Of a stretch of 64,000 bases of DNA, positions 1 through 13,062 are shown piece by piece. The stretch is from Bactericera cockerelli (taxonomy: Eukaryota; Arthropoda; Insecta; Hemiptera; Triozidae). A program made the position numbers and the translations under genes. The notes under the pieces are model-generated. The model saw only the letters and a list, made by a program, of their open reading frames with translations. It was not told the origin of the DNA and did not search any database. Every line of letters starts with the position of its first letter. Positions within the stretch are counted from its first letter, which is position 1. The stretch spans positions 44,024,592 through 44,088,591 of the forward strand of contig CM044955.1 of the NCBI GenBank assembly GCA_024516035.1. Direction: 5' to 3'.

Positions 1-2820
1 TTCACTTCAGTTCCATATTCACCGCAAACGAAATATCGACAGCTCGATATTTATGTATTTCATATTTAGGTAGTTCCATTTGAATGTGGACATTGGACTT
101 GTTATTATCACAACAGCTATTGCAACAGAAATTTAATTTTTCAAATGCAAATATCTGCATTATTGCTATTCACTTTTATTCTACAACATTAATTTATTAC
201 TATTATAGTGTAAAGATTTCATAGCTCCTGGCTTTCATGCATTTTGAAATAATAAAAAAAGAGTTATGATGTGTTTTAATCCTCTAATAAAGTCTAATAG
301 TTCTAGGATATCTGTGTGTTGGTTCATGGACTATAAAAAAGTTGGTCTCACGACACCTTTTACTTTTGTGTTTACATGGCAGTAATTGCAATCTGTGCAT
401 TCATTTTTCATGTCGTCTGACATTAATACATGAACATTGAGATATACCAGGTGAAAAAGATCTTTCTGTTATTAGTTAGGCCTGACATATCTGGGTGATT
501 ATAAGAGAGGCCAAAACTTGATGTTGAAAGTTGATGTACACAAACTTAAAGCTACCGAATCTTATGTAATTTTCAAAACCATGAACATTTTAAAACTTAA
601 TTGATGATTGGGCAATACCAAAGAGGGTGTGTAATTGTTTTTCGTGGTTATTACAATCTTGTGTGAAAGTGAGGGAATGTAGTAGGTAAAAGACAATACT
701 ATTAATCAAAATAAAGTCAATTCCTTTAGAAAAACCAAATTTATCTAAAATTTTCTTTAGTTAACAAATACAAAAAATGTAAAATTAAAGAGAAAAATTC
801 CACTTAGTCTTTTTCATTCAGTCTCTGAAAAGAATCTCATTCACTCTAACATTATTTTATACTGTTGATCAAAGCTAGGATCTCATTTACCTTAAACGAT
901 TGATAAAATGTGTAGAGCAACAAAGTATAATGAAAAAGAAGTTGTGAGTGTAATGACATTGTAGGAAGCACATCCTATCCAAGGTAAACAATTAAAAAAC
1001 TAAGTATAAAGTGGAGTGGAGAAAGAAAATGAAACTGAAAAGAAAGTATACGAGGAACACAAATGAATTCAAAACAAAACTCATGGAGGAACGACGAGAG
1101 GAAGAGCTAAAGAAAACAATGTCAGAAAAAGAATACAATACAGTAAGAAGTTTGTTTAAAGATAGCAAGAGGTAATGTAAGATAAAATAAAAATCTAAAC
1201 GAAGCGAATGAAAAGGAAATGTAATTTCCTTGAAGAAAGAATATGAAAATGATACCAACACATTGTTGAAAAGCGTGTCCACACCAGAAGTTCTCTTGTG
1301 ATTAGGTAACCAGATCGATGAATATCCAACTCTGTTTGATTTTTTAAATTTTTAAACAGCAAAAGAAAATAGGATGGTCGTAATAGGGCAAAGAGTGCAG
1401 GCACTTCACAGAGCGATAGATCACAAGGTAGGAAACCATATATGTACAATAAATTGTACATAAATAATATATTTTTTGTATTTTGTATTAATGGAAATGA
1501 AAATTATTGGAAATGCTATTAATGAAAATTAAAAGTCTATTCCGACCTTTGTTATTCTATCTAGGACGTAGGCCTCTATCAAAACCCATGTGGACGCGGT
1601 TCTTGTTCCGGGAATAAAATGAACAGGCAAACAGGTAAATGTAATAACAAGGAAATGCTCTCGATTGAAAAGGAAATTTGTTGTTTGCTGATAGCTCTTC
1701 CACTTCTCACTCTGATGGCTGCTGAGTGTGATGTGTTCTGAGTGCGTCAGCAGTGGAGAGAGGAGTTTCAATATTGAGAGTATCGAGACTGATCATTTAT
1801 TACGCTTGTTACCTGCCTGGGAAAACAGGCTTCGGGTAAACTACTTTGTTTTTGTTTATGTTCTTCATACCTTCGTTTTTTTTTCGTCTTGAACAAACAA
1901 TGGATTTTTCGTCGCTAAGACAAAACACATTTTTTACATAACTTGGAAGTTGTAAATTTGTTTGTTTTATTTGTTAGATCGTTGTTGCTTTTTTCCTTTG
2001 AAGAAAAACTGAAATGTCATAATAATTTCTTCTTAGAATGTAAGATGTAAGACTCGGTGGAAAATCCAACTTGTGTGTATCTTTCGAATTTGATCCCGAA
2101 ACTGATCGTTTTTGTATTTTTCAATTAATTCGAGATGTTTCACAATAATTCTTCTAATAGGGCAAAGGATCTATTTTCCATTCTTGGTTAACATTATTTT
2201 GTTTTCAAGGTTTTCCTAAAGTTTTAATTGATTTTTTACTAAAAGAACATGGGAAATCAGCTATTTATGCATAAAAGTGCATATATTATATATTTTAGAT
2301 CTTTAAATATTTAGACAGGAAATAAATACGTGCATCTAGCAAGTGCAATTCCAGGCTAACGCCAAAAACCAAAATAGGTTAATGTATTGTGTACTTTCAT
2401 AGCAAAGTATAGGAGTTTTACATAATTTACAAGTTTCTTCTTCCATATCTGCACTAGTGTGCACATCTTATTTCTTCTGCTCATTCTCGATGATAACGCT
2501 CTTAAAACTAACTTCTTATTGTATTAGAAGATTAGAACTTGCGCTGCCCAAAGTTTGCCGAGAGGATTCAGAGCATGACCACATAAATCACGCTAATTCA
2601 TTATCTTATAGTTTACTGTTTTGATTCCACGCCTTTGCATAAATTACCCATCATTCATCAGATTGAATAGCGTTTTTTATTCTAGTAATATAGGGCTGCG
2701 GGTTAAGAACTAAGAAGTTTAAGTATATTTTTTCTATTCTCGATAAATAGTAAGAGGCAAATGAAGAACTTAAGATAGCATTGCTGTATCAGGACTCTTC
2801 AGTCATCAGGTCATTCGATA

Positions 2821-2895
2821 TGGGGGGTTTTACCCTCCAATTATAGAAATTCATAATCCACCTACCCATATTAACCTCATCTAGACTCATCTGAG
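2821..2895 (-). repeat. SINE group A, core/tail fragment
   Basis: Minus-strand match to the group A core: GGGGGTTTTACCCTCCAA, then CTACCCATATTAACCTCATC and CTAGACTCATCTGAG. No 5S or tRNA head is visible. Confidence 0.65.
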
Positions 2896-5800
2896 TTTTT
2901 AATAAGAAACTACTTGCGGTGAAATAGTTTATCCATTATGCTACGGCTTAGGAAAAATGATTTATTTTGGTGTAATATGGTTGCATGACAAATGAATAAA
3001 GGTAAAGAAACCACTTTTATTTATATTGGATTCCAAGAGATTAATATCAGGCCAACAAAAAATAGGTATACAATATTTTTTTATTATTAGCATTTATTAG
3101 TGTGCCAACAGTATGCTTTTTATAATAGCTCAAACTTATTTTAAGTTAGATGGAAATTTGTTTTTGATTAATCACCATGATAACCCATCAATACAGCTAG
3201 GAATTTGGTCTAAAATACAATAAAAAGATTATTATTCAATTGAATTGTGTTTCAAACGGAAGCAGAATTTAAAGTATTGGATGTAATACAACGCTTGATC
3301 TAGAGGTCTTCCACATATAAAATTTAGATAGGTTCATCTGGTACACATTGAGAATTGAGAGCAAGTCTTGAACTCCCACCTCAAAACTAACAATTCTACA
3401 TCTCAGTACTAGGAAAATTCTCACATAACATGTAAGAGGGTGGATAGCAAGGAAATCTCGGTCTTTTTGTTCCTCCCGGCAAACACAAAAGTTTCTCTTA
3501 CTTTTTCTCCATATTTCCAACATTTCTCGAGCATAAAGCAATTGAAAGTTCAATTATTTCCATTATTTCTCGATAAAAAAGGGGAAAAAGGAAAGTCGAA
3601 GAAAAAGTTTTGCCGGAGTCACAAAAGCGCCATATTTTCTCACCGAGTGAAATGTAGCAACACTTCCCACGTCCCGTCATCTTCACTGCTTCGGCTTTGT
3701 CTCTGTGCTTGGAAACTCGGGGTTTGACTCCCGCCAGCGGTGATATTTTGTAGAATTCCAATACTGATATTATGTTAAGAGGACGAAATGTAATTTTTAT
3801 TACGTTGTATTTCGTCAAAGATTATTTTTTTGTAGTTATATATTATGTAAAAGTAAATATAATTATGCATTACGCATTTATAACTAACTCACAATGTGGA
3901 CAGTTATAATATTGTACAGAAGTAATGGTAGACACCGAAAATATAGGTTTTATGTATACATAATTATGTATATGCTCCTCTACTGTACGATAGGCACGAA
4001 GAGCTCTTTGAGTCTAATTCTATAAAGAGTCACAAAGCATGGTAAAAATACACTGCCAATTATGAACACAATACTTCCTCATGAATGGTTCTTAGCAATA
4101 AATTTGTTTGACTATCCATTATATATCTAGATTCTGAGATCTTTTTGTTAATCACTTGTATTTCTAAAAATTTCACCAATCTTCAAATTTGTTTTCTATG
4201 GTAGAATCTAACCGATACAAAAAAGTCTATATCAGTAAGTTGAAGTCCGAAGGTATTTTTGCACTTTTTGGTCTATTATTTTGTTGATATTCTTAAATAT
4301 CAGAGCTTAACAATTCAAAATATAACACATACATAATTTCATCGTTTAAGTTAAAAGTTAGAGGTCAGGCACACGGTCTTCATCTCCAATATTTGCTAGT
4401 TCGAAGTTGTTGAAATTAAAATGGGACCGTCTGCAATACGTCTTCTATATGAGTGCAAATTTCTATAATATTATAAACTATTTTCGGGTAAAAAATCATT
4501 ATAATTAATTCTTGAAAGAAAAAAAAATCAATTAATATATGGTGAAACCAACAAAAGACTTCCGTCATGAGCCAAGTATGAAGATCGCACAGATAGTTGA
4601 GATCGTTTTGCTTGAATACCAAAGCTTAAAGTCCGACAACTTTAAGCTTAGTAATTTTTAAGCTGAAAAAGTTGAGTAATATTGATAGCGATCTGACAGT
4701 TAGATGATTTCACCCCACTCTTTCATCACTCAAGGATATCCTAATCTTTCTTCACTCAAGGAGCAAAACACAAGTCTTAGTTGTCTACTAATATTTCATT
4801 TTAAAATATTTATTCAACAGTGAGAATTCAATTTTGTTTGATGTTTTCTTCAGGCCTAGAATTAGACTCCAGAAATGAAAATCAATCAAACACATTCAAA
4901 AAAGGAAAGCTTCATGTATCCCTGGAGTCACATTTCCTGGAAGAAACGACTTCAAAGTATTTTTCTCGAGAACCGTTTCTTAAGTTTACAACTCTTAAAT
5001 AAGAAGCTAACAGAATATTTTATCTCCATTTCTTCTTTCCACAGGAGATATTATTTCCTTAAAGAAACTTTATGGGGAACAAAATAAATATATTCATTCA
5101 TCAATACTAATATAATTATTTGAATTAAACACTAACCTGATTATGTTTATGATGCGTCTTTTATGTAATGAATAATTTCAATACTTTAATTTAAGCAAAA
5201 TTCTATTTGTATTTTCGAAGAACCGGCAACTCTGTATGAAACCCTTTGTTGTAGTGACTTTTGTTTCTCTATGGTCCAGAGCTCTCACAGTTATTAAATT
5301 TAATGTCAAGGTTTTTATCTGGAGACAGCGGGTCTTCGGGGAAATTTTTTAGACAGCTTTTGTCCATGACAATGGTGGGGAGGAAATGTGGCTTACTTCT
5401 GTTCTCGTTTTCCAAGGGAAGAAGTGGAGAGAGTGTACTGTTTTATTTAAATAAAACAATTTCTCTTTTTAAAATCAAAGTGAAATAAAATGGGTTAAGG
5501 GCATTTCAGGATAAATTTGCTTCTGAAATTTTCAGCGACGTATAATTACATAATTATGTATTAGGAAGACTTCCTGGTATGATATAATTTATGTTGTCTT
5601 TTCAAATTTCCCTCTGAGAATCGGATTTTCAAACATCGCATCTGAGATCCTTCCTCTGAAGTCTTATTTATAATAATTATGAAAGTAGGTCCTTGTTTGA
5701 TCATTAAGAGTATAAACAAGGTATATTCATGACAGTATAATTAATCTTCAAAGCAAATGAAAAGACATTATACCAAATTTTACTTGCAAAAATCATTGAA

Positions 5801-6046
5801 TTTTACTTAGAAACTGAAGAGGACTATTAGCAACTCTGTTTCAGCTACCAATGTGTTATTTTGACTCATTTTTTTTCTCCATGAGTTTAATTGAAAAACT
5901 TTAAATTTTAACTTTGGGAAAATACTTTATCTCTTCGAATGGAATAGCGAATAGCTAAGCTACGGCCAGACTGTGTCGATAGGGGTGGATGTATTCGATA
6001 GTTATTTTACTTACAGTAAGTATTTTTTTCAGTTTTGGAATTTTTC

Positions 6047-6111
6047 ACGCCCCTTCGAGTCGTGCGCCCCTAGGCAATTGCCTAGCGTGCCTAGTCCTAA
6101 ATCCGGCCCTG
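6047..6111. mobile_element. hAT-like terminus, solo fragment
   Basis: The right edge reads ATCCGGCCCTG, reversed CAGGGCCGGAT, a usual hAT-type end. Inward lies the internal palindrome CTAGGCAATTGCCTAG typical of such short elements. No matching left terminus is found, so it is truncated. Confidence 0.5.
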
Positions 6112-6333
6112 TACTTACTAATAAAAAAGAACTCTCTTTAAGTTGAACAAAACCAATTTTATGCTATGTCATCTTTATCAGCTTTATTATTTACATAATC
6201 ATAATAATGTTACTAATCTGAGTATCACATTTTATTGATCACTAGCTGTTTACCCGTACTTCGCAACATCAGGAGTTGACTGAGTGGAATAATTGCAAAT
6301 GATCCACGGTGTTGTCAGGTTCCTTATTTGATT

Positions 6334-6516
6334 TTAAGTACAACCTGACGTTGATTTTAAGTACTCCAATGCTTTTGTTTCAAAGTTCCCAAATCCAGTG
6401 GAGTTTCTTAATGCAGCAGGGAGTGCATTCCACACCCACAGTTGAGCTGCAGTAATTTGAAATGACCGCTCACCTGCTTTAGTTGGTTGTAATGTTATTT
6501 TTTGTGGACACAAGCA
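6334..6516 (-). pseudogene. LINE remnant: ORF2 C-terminal end
   Basis: The minus strand reads in one frame KAGERSFQITAAQLWVWNAL, then PAALRNSTGFGNFETKALEY, then LKSTSGCT and a stop (6334-6336). The pattern RSF..TAAQLWN.LP..LR....FK.KL..YL is the usual C-terminal end of the reverse-transcriptase ORF in CR1/L2/Jockey-type non-LTR retrotransposons. About 60 codons are readable; upstream the frame is lost near a 19-bp tandem duplication. A truncated fossil with no host function inferred. Confidence 0.78.
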
Positions 6517-6520
6517 CCGC

Positions 6521-6558
6521 TGTGGAAACTATGGGTGCCTGTGGAAACTATGGGTGCT
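6521..6558. repeat. Perfect 19-bp tandem duplication
   Basis: TGTGGAAACTATGGGTGCC occurs twice head to tail at 6521 and 6540 (last base differs), just upstream of the readable LINE frame on the minus strand. Confidence 0.95.
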
Positions 6559-6576
6559 TGGAGCATCGAATCTAAG

Positions 6577-6670
6577 AAATGGTTAGACTATTTGGGAAAG
6601 AAATTGATTGGAATTACGGGTGATCCCCGTTCCAATCATTTTCTTTACCAAAAAATTGGTCTAGCCATTT
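6577..6670. repeat. Imperfect foldback, ~45-bp arms
   Basis: AAATGGTTAGAC, GGGAAAGAAATTGATTGGAA on the left pair with TTCCAATCATTTTCTTTACC, GTCTAGCCATTT on the right. The loop is about GGTGATC. It lies in the LINE-related block around 6330-6720. Confidence 0.75.
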
Positions 6671-7110
6671 AGAGGTAATGCTTCTTGCATCCTCGGTTCT
6701 CTTCCAGAAGGATGGTCTCTGGGACAAGTTTTTTTTATATTTAAAAAAATATAACATGAATTTTATTATTCTTTTTAATAATAAAAAAATGGTATTTTAA
6801 GTTTTTTAGTGTGAGTAGATCTTATGCTGTACTGATTTGAATTTGAGTGAAATTCTCTTTTCACACAGATGAGTCTCTCTCTCACCTTTGCTCTAATTCA
6901 CTCATCTCTCACTCTTCATTACCAACCCACCATACGTCTAGATTCTCGCTAAATAATATCCTCTCCTATCGTACTGGTAGCTCCTCATTTACTCTCTTGT
7001 GCTTTTATTTAATTAATAACGTCAATAACTTCATCCGTCTTCATTCCTTTCAATATCCATTTCATTAAACACACTGTTTTCCCTTAGCCTCTGAACCTGG
7101 AAACAGCTCC

Positions 7111-7207
7111 AGTTTTAGCAAAATTGCAGAAGTTAAGCAACGTATAGTAAGGTTAGGACTGCGTGAGTGATCATTTTCGTTTGGACTCTCGCCTTTGTGA
7201 TGCTGTC
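7111..7207 (+). repeat. SINE group A, 5S rRNA-derived head
   Basis: Contains GAAGTTAAGCAACGTATAGT then AAGGTTAGGACTGCGTGAGT and GATCATTTTCG. This follows the central part of 5S rRNA (AAGTTAAGCAACGTC, GGTTAGTACTTGGATGGGTGA), the region of the internal polymerase III promoter. It is degenerate, and the downstream core is lost. Confidence 0.75.
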
Positions 7208-10200
7208 TATTTCTAGTACCAATTTGACCACAGGTGAGGTAAATGTTGAAGATTGTTAATTTTCAGCGAGTGTACGATAAAAAGTTGTTTGAGATGGTAA
7301 GAAGAGACTTGGAAATTTTCTAACAACCCAGATCCACATACAATAAAAAACAGAAACACGATTAATTAAGTAATATAGAATATTTGATAATGACTTGTAG
7401 TTTTTCTATTGGTAGGGAAAAAAGCTAATAACTTTAATTTTTAAAATGCGAGAAATACATAAATTACATTAATAGTACTCGTAATTAAATTGTAGGTACT
7501 TAAACATGCACTGTAATATCCGAGATACTGGATTATATGCACCCGTCTACCTACCTTCAAGTCATGTGATCTAACCATTAGATTAATTAGGACGACACGT
7601 ATGTACATACCTATACAAATTAGTATTCAAAAGCATGAAGCACATGCATAGATAGAGTCCACATGAGGCAACGTGTTATGTAACCCTCCCCACTCCCCAG
7701 GGACCCTCAATATTTACAGGAAGCACAAAATGGGATCAAGTATATGTGAACATTGGGATTATGTTGGACGCAAAATTGAACCTGGATTAACATTTTATTA
7801 AAATGTTTCTGGGGAAATATAAATGTACAAAGGTTTTTTCGGTCGAAAAGTTTAGAGCTTGTTTTATTGTAAATAATTATTATTTAAACAGAATAACACC
7901 CGTATTTATCCTCGCTGTGATCTGATTTACAGTCGGGTGTGACATTTTGCTGTGATAATGTAATGTTATTCTTCTTCTGTATCAAGTTTGTGTTACAGGG
8001 TAAGCTGGGAAGATGTGAAAGAACATTTTCTACCTAACAGATACTTGTAGAGCAAAACACAATATTGCTACTTGTTCTTCTGCCTCCACGACATTTCCTG
8101 AATTGCCTAAGTAGGTAAATGCAGCATTTTATGTAAGTATTCCGCAGACAACGTCTACTAATGGTTCACCGCATAAATACCTATAGTCCGTACAATATAG
8201 AATTGACTCAAATTCTTAACAAATATGGACATGCCACATGAGGGCAATGTTGGCGATTACAAATTAAAAGATTCTGGCATTTTCTCAACAGAAAAAAACG
8301 CAAACTTGGCAACACTGCTGTCCCAACTTGTGCTTGGAACGATAGATAATAAGTTCTATTTTTTGAGTCACACAATTTTATTTTCTCACCCTAATTCTGT
8401 TGTCTCTCTCCTTTGTCTCGTTCCACTCCCATTCTCTAGCTCTCTGGTGTTGTCTCCTGCGTCACTTTCATCCCTCCTCGTGACATGCAAGTACCATTGA
8501 CATACATTCAGACTTCACACCGACAAAGCAATACTTAATCTAATGAACCTCTGAGTATACGGTACGCGAATGTTTGAACTTACTATCTAAGAGACGGAAT
8601 TTCTCTATGTCAAGGGTAAAGAAACAAGCTGGCAAAAATTGTAACGCAATTGTCCATCAACCCCGCCTAAACATGATGATCAATTTTAAATGCAGGTAAA
8701 AGATTTCTGTAAATTGCAAACCCGTAGGGAAAAGTACTCAAAATGCTTGGGAAATTCCTGTTTTTTTTTTTATTCAATAAAATGTCATTTACTATGGGCT
8801 GGCTTATGAATGTGTGATATTTATGAGATGATTTTTTCTGTACTTAATAAGACAACTTAATTTACACTCAACGATATCTGGTCGGCCGGCCGCAAGCTTG
8901 ATCTATTCATGTGGCAAAGTACGGGGTAGCACCTAGTTAATGATTCAATTCTTTGGAGATGTAAAATTTGTAGAATATACCCATGTAATAATAACATTAT
9001 ATTATTGAAGTTCGCCAGTGGAGCTGTAGGCCGGTTGGTGCTCCGGATAATAGGATTGTTCATTTGTGATTTCACCTTTGATGTCTTAGGCCTTGGGCCT
9101 TCAGGAAGTTTTAGTATAATATTGCTGAAGGTCTCAATAGATTCAGTAGGCCATCCATACAAACAGTTTGTATTGTTTTAGAAATTTAATTAAGTGAAAA
9201 AAGACAGAGTTTCAATTGGATTGAATATGTTGATTAAACTAAACTTGATGTGGGTGTTTTAGAGTCCCTTATTTTTTAATTTTAATAAATAAAAAAACAC
9301 GTGTTTCATCTGTACCTATATGTTTTGTCGGTTGAACTCTTTTTATTAATTATTTCTTCAGCTATAACTAGGTGACAACTCCGACAGTCGCAGTGTTGAC
9401 TATCAACTTCAAAGTTATGACAATCTTATGACTTTGTGGATCACCAGTAATTTCACCAGTGTGTGTGTGTGAGAGAGATAAAGAGAGTGGGAGAAAGTTT
9501 ACAGTATTCATTTCATTAATATCTGTAAAATTAAAATGTTCGACATTAGTGACAATAGTGACTATATGTAGACAGTTATTTACGGTATCAAAACTTGTTT
9601 TAAATTAATGTTTTAATTCAATAACAATGGATACAAAAATACATAATGTGTAGGTACTAGGTACTAGGTATACCTACACACAAAATTAACGGGAAAAGTG
9701 AAATAATATTATGGAATTAAATTTTTGAATGCGTGGAACTCCTGCTCATTGTTCCGTAACATTTTTATGATTCATAGTGTTTCGCATCTCTTTTGAGCAA
9801 CCAATCGCTGTGACTACTATTTCGCTGTACTGTTTTTGTGATAACTATTTTGGCATTCGTCACCGCAAAGGATCACGCCCGTGGCTAGCGTCCCATCCTA
9901 TGTAGGCTAACTCAGAGAAGACTCCTAGACAACATATGAAATTCATTCATGAGTTAGTGAGTCCATTAAGTTGATTTTGCTACTATAAACATAGATTGCA
10001 AAAGATAATGTTTTGAAATTTCAATGTAAACTAACCAATATGAATAAAACGCCTAGTTTGCCGTCCCTTGCCATTGAAAATCCATGGTTGACCTTAATAA
10101 ATAAATAGTAAACTGTGAAAGGTGATGAAATAAACAATTTTTGTCCTTCCATAAAAGAGTTTACCCGTATAAATTACCAAATAAAATTTGTGCGAGAGGT

Positions 10201-10721
10201 CATCTGAGCTACTCCAAATTTGTTACCCATTTTCATTTTCTGTCTACGAATTGTTTGTTACTTTGCAACCCTGAAACTCTGGAGCAGCGGAGCACTCTCC
10301 AATGTGCTGGCGGTCATAACGGGCTGTTCACATGTCTGCTCTATTTATTATTGTTACTGCCAACTATTTGCATTACATACGAACACAGAGCCTTGTAAAT
10401 AAGCCATTCCAGTGCTAGTTTCATACGAACGTATAGGGTGTGTGATACATGAAGTAGGCCTATGATTTCAAACACGAAGACAAAGAAATATTGAGAACTT
10501 GAATAAAAAATAACTGTGTTTTCCTCGACAAAATACAAGAAATACACAGTTAACAATTTTTTTTTTATAGAAATTGTTCAGTTAGTATTTTTTTTTTAAA
10601 AATTATTTCATGCTTGTACAATCTAAATTCTAAATTAATGTAATGATAAAATTATTTTCGTTGATTTCTTATTAAATGAAAGATGTCAAGTGTCAAACCT
10701 TCGTAGTTAATGATTTCTCTG

Positions 10722-10750
<29 letters not shown>
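10722..10750. repeat. Poly-T run of 29
   Basis: Uninterrupted T homopolymer. Others are at 21780-21800 (21 T) and 32891-32908 (18 T). They could be reverse poly-A tails, but no element is recognised beside them. Confidence 0.95.
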
Positions 10751-10752
<2 letters not shown>

Positions 10753-10868
10753 ATTCGAATTTTAGTCAAAACACACTTCTAAGTTATGCAACCATCTTGT
10801 CTTTCTCTTATTAACCGAAAAAAGTGAGAGAGCGAAGCGAAGTTCTGTTTTAACTTGGGTACTGGACA

Positions 10869-11020
10869 AGTCTAGCTGGGGGACTATACACAGGGAGTAG
10901 ACCAGCAGTCTAGCTGGGGCACTTTCAACAGGGAATAGACTAGCAGTCTGGATGGGGGACTATAAGCAGGGATTAGACCAGAAGTCTGGCTGGGGGATTA
11001 TAAACAGGGAGTAGACCAGC
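10869..11020. repeat. Minisatellite, exactly 4 x 38 bp
   Basis: Units start with AGTCTAGCTGGGG or a close variant at 10869, 10907, 10945 and 10983, each ending near GGGAGTAGACCAGC. Units differ by a few bases but keep length 38 exactly. The units abut with no spacers. Confidence 0.95.
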
Positions 11021-12810
11021 ATTGGCTTGGTTCTGGGGGCCCCTGCCGATTATTAGCCTCCTTGTAAAGACAGTGGTGGAAGTGATGAGCCATTCCTCCA
11101 CTGTCTGGCTACCATCGTTCACGATGACGCCACCCTATGATGATTCTACAAATATTTCCTTCTAGAATTAGTTGTAGGCCGTATTAAATGATATGTTAAT
11201 TCTGTTCGCCTTGACGCATGAAGCGTAATCTATAAATAGCGGACGTCAAGACTGAAGAGCACTTAATCAACCATCAGAGATATAAACTATTCCAATAGTT
11301 TAAATATGCAATACAATGGGGAAAATTCCTCGTTTTCCAAGTGGTTCATAGTGAGATAGTTCCTTTCAGGTAGCCTTTCTGTTATAAAAGAGATCGTATC
11401 TCCTTCATGAAACTGTACTCTGCGAGAAATACAGACCAAAGCCACAATAGCTATCACATGGATTATGGGACTCAAGAGCAATGAGGTGAACATAATCCAG
11501 CCCCAGGAAGTCTTTTTCAAAAACAGTGCTCAACTAGGTAACTTGCAAAAACTACTGAAATACTATAGGTACTAGAGAATGTATATTATTTTGAAATAAC
11601 CAATGCATTATTCGTGCACGATTTGTTCACCCTTTCACCTTTTTCTCTAAAAGGGGTCAACTTATAACCTAAGCCTACCTAACCGAAGTCAACTATATAA
11701 TGTGCAATCAATCAAAAACTGACATTTTGTTTTTAGGTCAATGATGTGGTTGTTTTTTTTGCACCTATAATTTGAAGATAAGACTGCGTATGGTTTGACT
11801 TTTTTACCTGATAATTATATTCAATTTCATACCAAAGGTAAAGGTAAACCCGCCCCTCTCCTCCCCCCCTTGCTTAGTGCTAGCTCTAGAAACTCCCTCA
11901 GGTAGGGCAAAGAATTGTGTCATATAAGGTGTACTAAGAGATTGAGTTTCAACTGTTTCACTATTCAAAGATAAACCTTAAGGAAATGACACTCTAAAAG
12001 AAAATAAAATGTATACGTCCTCCTGCGTCCTCTTTTTAGGGATGATCCTTGTATGTTACATTCACTATCAAAATAAAAAGGGATTAAGAACACACGCGTA
12101 AGTATGCAATGAAATTTTCTCACTAATGCTTCTGTGAGCCTAATTTTTGTTGATAAGGACAAGCTTATGTGATAAGCCCACCACTGTCACACCGTCACCC
12201 AGTAACTTTTCTCTCTGGAACTCGGCACCGAATGAAATGATGGTTTTTAAATCCCAAGCGTAAACTTTCATTGTAATGAAAACTTTTCATCTTTGTTTAA
12301 TACCCGACTTTCCCCAGCCAAATTCAAACTCTCCATAGTCTCCATCTCATTCACACTGGAGGAGAATGTGTGGAGGAGCAGGAGTATGTGAGGAGGCTGG
12401 AGGGGAAACGGCTGGTAGCTGATCTCCACTTTGAATTGAAAACTCTGTCCTTCAAGAGTGGAAATCAGTTTCTCTCGGGATATTTTGTTACGAAACAATA
12501 TCGAAATCATATTATCATTCTAGTTTCAAGTAGTTTAACAAGTCTAAGTTTAGAAATATGTAGTAGCCTTTTTCCTCATTTATCTTAACTTCAATTAACT
12601 TACCTTATACTAAAGAGTATTATTATTATTTCCTTTGTAAAATTTGGTATAATCTGAACACTAAACAATCTGAACATAAAAAATAGGTGTTACCTACACT
12701 TACTGGTAGACCATAGCGTATAAATTTTTAATATCTATTCATAATTTTAACCTTCAAAATAATAACTCATTCATTCATTTTCTAGATTCACTGATCTTTG
12801 AACAGAACAT

Positions 12811-12850
12811 TGATATGACCGTCGTGATATGACCATGGCAGTTGAAAGCG
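12811..12850 (+). repeat. SINE group A, tail fragment
   Basis: GATATGACCGTCGTGATATG then ACCATGGCAGTTGAAAGCGA. This is the same 3' segment seen at 44885, 45703, 51350 and 58409. Confidence 0.6.
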
Positions 12851-12859
12851 AGATATGCT

Positions 12860-13062
12860 AGTATTTGAAAAAGCTCATTTCAAAGCTCAACTTTTGGAAA
12901 ATAGAGTTTTTGGATAGCGCATGATGGTTCTGAGCCATTCATTGGTAACCATATGAAATTTCAGCTCAATCCGACTCGTGGTTCCCGAGTTTTAAACATA
13001 CACTACACACACACACATCACACACACACACAAAGGAAATCATTTTATAATATAAGATTTAG
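12860..13062. repeat. Dispersed-repeat fragment ending in a CA microsatellite
   Basis: CAGCTCAATCCGACTCGTGG, TTCCCGAGTTTTAAACATAC, then about 30 bp of CA repeat (13003-13032) and TTTTATAATATAAGA. This combination looks like the 3' end of a retroelement common in insects; a related scrap (ACTAGCTGTTTACCCGTACT) is at 6241. Family uncertain. Confidence 0.45.

Noticed and set aside
4624..4647. Small hairpin GCTTAAAGT/ACTTTAAGC
   Set aside because: Nine-base AT-rich arms are expected by chance in sequence of this composition and length.
10869..11020. Possible CRISPR array (4 regular units)
   Set aside because: Units abut with no spacers, and the sequence is eukaryotic; it is a minisatellite.
12370..12588. 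72-codon plus-strand ORF with a charged start
   Set aside because: GA-rich composition explains the Glu/Arg content; there are no splice signals or family match.
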